A stretch of 64,000 nt of DNA from contig NZ_JACHEU010000001.1 in assembly GCF_014201615.1 (NCBI RefSeq), forward strand, positions 2,313,631-2,377,630, in the 5' to 3' direction. Of the stretch, positions 62,130-64,000 are shown in pieces. This DNA is from Aquamicrobium lusatiense (GTDB lineage Bacteria > Pseudomonadota > Alphaproteobacteria > Rhizobiales > Rhizobiaceae). Position numbers and translations under genes: made by a program. Each line of letters starts with the position of its first letter. Position 1 is the first letter of the stretch. The notes under the pieces are model-generated. The model did not search any database. It was given only the letters and a program-made list of their open reading frames with translations, and was not told the origin of the DNA.

Positions 62130-63920
62130 TCAGGCTTCCTTTTTCTGCGGCATGACGCGCAGTTCCAGTTCGCGCAGCTGCTGCGGCGTAGCCGGCGCTG
62201 GCGCCCCCATGAGCAGATCAAAGGCCTGTTGGTTCATCGGGAACATGGTGACCTCGCGCAGGTTCTTCGCACCGACGAGCAGCATGACCACACGGTCGAT
62301 GCCGGCCGCCATGCCGCCATGCGGCGGTGCGCCATACTGGAACGCGCGATAAAGACCGCCAAAGCGCTCTTCCACGGTCTGCCGGTCCAGCCCCGCGATC
62401 TCGAAGGCCTTGACCATGGTTTCGGGAAGATGGTTGCGGATGCCGCCGGAGGCGATCTCGAAGCCGTTGCAGACCATGTCGTACTGGTAGGCTTTGAGGC
62501 TCAGCGGGTCCTGACCGCTCAGCGCCTCGATGCCACCCTGCGGCATCGAGAACGGGTTGTGAGCGAAATCCACCTTCTTCTCCTCTTCGTTCCACTCGTA
62601 GAACGGGAAGTCGACAATCCAGCACAGTTCGAAACGATCGCGGTCCACGAGGTTCAGTTCCTCACCCGCGCGTGTGCGCGCAGCTCCGGCAAAGGCAACG
62701 AACTTCTTCGGATCGCCCGCAACGAAGAAAGCGGCATCGCCATCCTCAAGACCAAGCTGCTGGCGCACGGCCTCGGTGCGCTCATCGCCGATGTTCTTGG
62801 CGATAGGTCCGGCGCCTTCGAGCCTGTCGCCTTCCTTGCGCCAGAAGATGTAGCCGAGACCCGGCTGTCCCTCGCCCTGCGCCCAAGAATTCATGCGATC
62901 GCAGAATGCGCGCGAGCCGCCGGTCTTCGCCGGAATGGCCCACACTTCGGCCTTGGGATCGTTGGCGAGGATGTTGGCGAAAACCTTGAAGCCGGAACCG
63001 CTGAAATGCTCGGACACGTCCTGCATCTCGATAGGATTGCGCAGGTCCGGCTTGTCGGATCCGTATTTCCGCATGGCTTCGTCGTAAGGAATGCGGCGGA
63101 ACTCCTGCGTCACCGGCTTGCCGTCGGCAAACGCCTCGAACACGCCGCGCATCACCGGCTCCATGGTGGCCAGCACATCGTTCTGCTCGACAAAGCTCAT
63201 TTCGAGGTCGAGCTGATAGAATTCGCCCGGCAGGCGGTCGGCGCGCGGATCCTCATCGCGGAAGCAGGGCGCGATCTGGAAATAGCGATCGAAGCCCGAC
63301 ACCATGATGAGCTGCTTGTACTGCTGCGGAGCCTGCGGCAGCGCGTAGAACGTGCCCGGATGGATGCGCGAGGGAACCAGGAAGTCGCGTGCGCCCTCGG
63401 GCGACGATGCGGTCAGGATCGGGGTGGAATATTCAGTGAACCCCACCTCGCCCATGCGTTTGCGCATCTCGGCGATGATCTTCGTGCGCATGACAATGTT
63501 TCTGTGCAGCGTTTCGCGGCGCAGATCGAGGAAGCGATACTTCAGGCGGATATCTTCCGGATAGTCCGGTTCGCCGAAAACCGGCAGCGGCAGTTCCTTC
63601 GCTGCGGAAAGCACCTCTATCTCGGTGGCGAAAACCTCGATCTCACCGGTTTCGAGATTGGGGTTCACGGCATCGGCCGCGCGCGCCTTGACCTCGCCGT
63701 CGACGCGAATGACCCATTCGCCACGCACGGTTTCAGCCGTCTTGAAAGCCGGCGAATCCGGATCCGCCACGATCTGCGTCAGCCCGTAGTGGTCGCGCAG
63801 GTCGATGAACAGCAGGCCGCCATGATCGCGAACGCGATGCACCCAGCCCGAAATACGGATATTGGAGCCGACATCGGCCTTTCTCAACTGCGCGCAGGTG
63901 TGGCTGCGATAACGATGCAT
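62130..63920 (-). CDS. aspS: Aspartyl-tRNA synthetase, bacterial type, probably non-discriminating
   Basis: Charges tRNA-Asp and, if non-discriminating, also tRNA-Asn with aspartate. It has 596 residues. The N-terminal OB fold is [20 protein letters not shown], the class II motif 2 is [16 protein letters not shown], the bacterial GAD insertion follows, and motif 3 is [16 protein letters not shown]. The anticodon-binding domain carries RDHGG, as in Pseudomonas-type non-discriminating enzymes, not RDLGS of E. coli. An amidotransferase GatCAB would then be required; its genes are not in the window. Confidence 0.95.
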   Translation of the reverse strand: MHRYRSHTCAQLRKADVGSNIRISGWVHRVRDHGGLLFIDLRDHYGLTQIVADPDSPAFKTAETVRGEWVIRVDGEVKARAADAVNPNLETGEIEVFATEIEVLSAAKELPLPVFGEPDYPEDIRLKYRFLDLRRETLHRNIVMRTKIIAEMRKRMGEVGFTEYSTPILTASSPEGARDFLVPSRIHPGTFYALPQAPQQYKQLIMVSGFDRYFQIAPCFRDEDPRADRLPGEFYQLDLEMSFVEQNDVLATMEPVMRGVFEAFADGKPVTQEFRRIPYDEAMRKYGSDKPDLRNPIEMQDVSEHFSGSGFKVFANILANDPKAEVWAIPAKTGGSRAFCDRMNSWAQGEGQPGLGYIFWRKEGDRLEGAGPIAKNIGDERTEAVRQQLGLEDGDAAFFVAGDPKKFVAFAGAARTRAGEELNLVDRDRFELCWIVDFPFYEWNEEEKKVDFAHNPFSMPQGGIEALSGQDPLSLKAYQYDMVCNGFEIASGGIRNHLPETMVKAFEIAGLDRQTVEERFGGLYRAFQYGAPPHGGMAAGIDRVVMLLVGAKNLREVTMFPMNQQAFDLLMGAPAPATPQQLRELELRVMPQKKEA

Positions 63921-64000
63921 TGCCTGATTTTCCGCCTAACAATGGTTCAATGGGGCCGAAGCACTTGCCCGACCGCAAAATTGGCGCGAAAAGCGCATGG

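Overview
The window is a chromosomal segment of a Hyphomicrobiales (Rhizobiales) alphaproteobacterium, most likely from the Phyllobacteriaceae/Brucellaceae group. This is inferred from gene content, not from a database search. Supporting signs are the aapJQMP amino-acid transporter, a fused SecDF, the pcs phosphatidylcholine synthase, a TrmFO-type tRNA methylase, a CHCC zinc-finger protein resembling mitochondrial NDUFS6, DUF1127 small proteins, an AspRS with the RDHGG signature, and a rhizobial-type palindromic intergenic repeat. The sequence is GC-rich and densely packed, with many 1-4 nt start/stop overlaps. No prophage, insertion sequence, CRISPR array or rRNA operon was seen, so the region reads as core genome.

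Layout. 1-4.2 kb: aapJ (5' truncated)-aapQ-aapM-aapP. 4.3-5.8 kb: FAD monooxygenase and CHCC zinc-finger protein (both -). 5.9-9.7 kb: ppk1-ppx polyphosphate pair. 9.7-12.8 kb (-): Lrp regulator, a hydroxyisobutyrate-dehydrogenase-family enzyme and a two-permease amino-acid ABC pair without its other subunits. 13.3-16.9 kb: molybdenum cofactor genes mobB, mobA and moaA with an EamA transporter, then DUF971. 17-18.9 kb: MarR regulator divergent from an alpha/beta hydrolase across a double palindromic operator, then a rhodanese. 19-28 kb: L,D-transpeptidase, GNAT/CelD-like protein, DUF2842, ctaA, then a speB-argC-kinase operon (-), and DUF445. 28-34 kb: MaoC, FAH-family protein, serS-surE-pcm and a LysM/LytM lipoprotein. 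34-39 kb: DUF815 ATPase (-), yajC-secDF, and homologues of the complex I assembly factors NDUFAF3 and NDUFAF6. 39-41.5 kb (-): two DUF1127 microproteins, six anti-Shine-Dalgarno hairpins, then trmFO. 41.5-51 kb (+): DUF2157/GDYXXLXY pair, RlpA-like lipoprotein, DacF-like protein, tmk-holB-metG-tatD-MBL. 51-64 kb: tRNA-Ser(UGA), TerC, a four-gene BMP-type nucleoside ABC transporter (-), quinone oxidoreductase and pcs (-), UbiH-like monooxygenase, AEC transporter (-), hspQ and aspS (-).

The most striking element is the 40.74-41.42 kb minus-strand locus. Two 46-residue Arg-rich DUF1127 proteins are followed by six hairpins. Each hairpin presents the loop motif CCTCCTCCC on the transcribed strand, which is complementary to a Shine-Dalgarno sequence. 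The hairpins form a duplicated set of three. An RpoH-like promoter lies upstream and trmFO lies directly downstream. The arrangement matches the CcsR/'cuckoo' RNA theme of alphaproteobacteria, but with six hairpins, two DUF1127 genes and a tRNA-modification gene in series.

Other points worth attention are the two-helical-turn MarR operator, a carboxypeptidase homologue lacking a KTG box, a LytM domain lacking its zinc histidines, the protein-insertion/complex I assembly cluster, and an aminoglycoside-kinase-like gene embedded in an arginine/agmatine operon.
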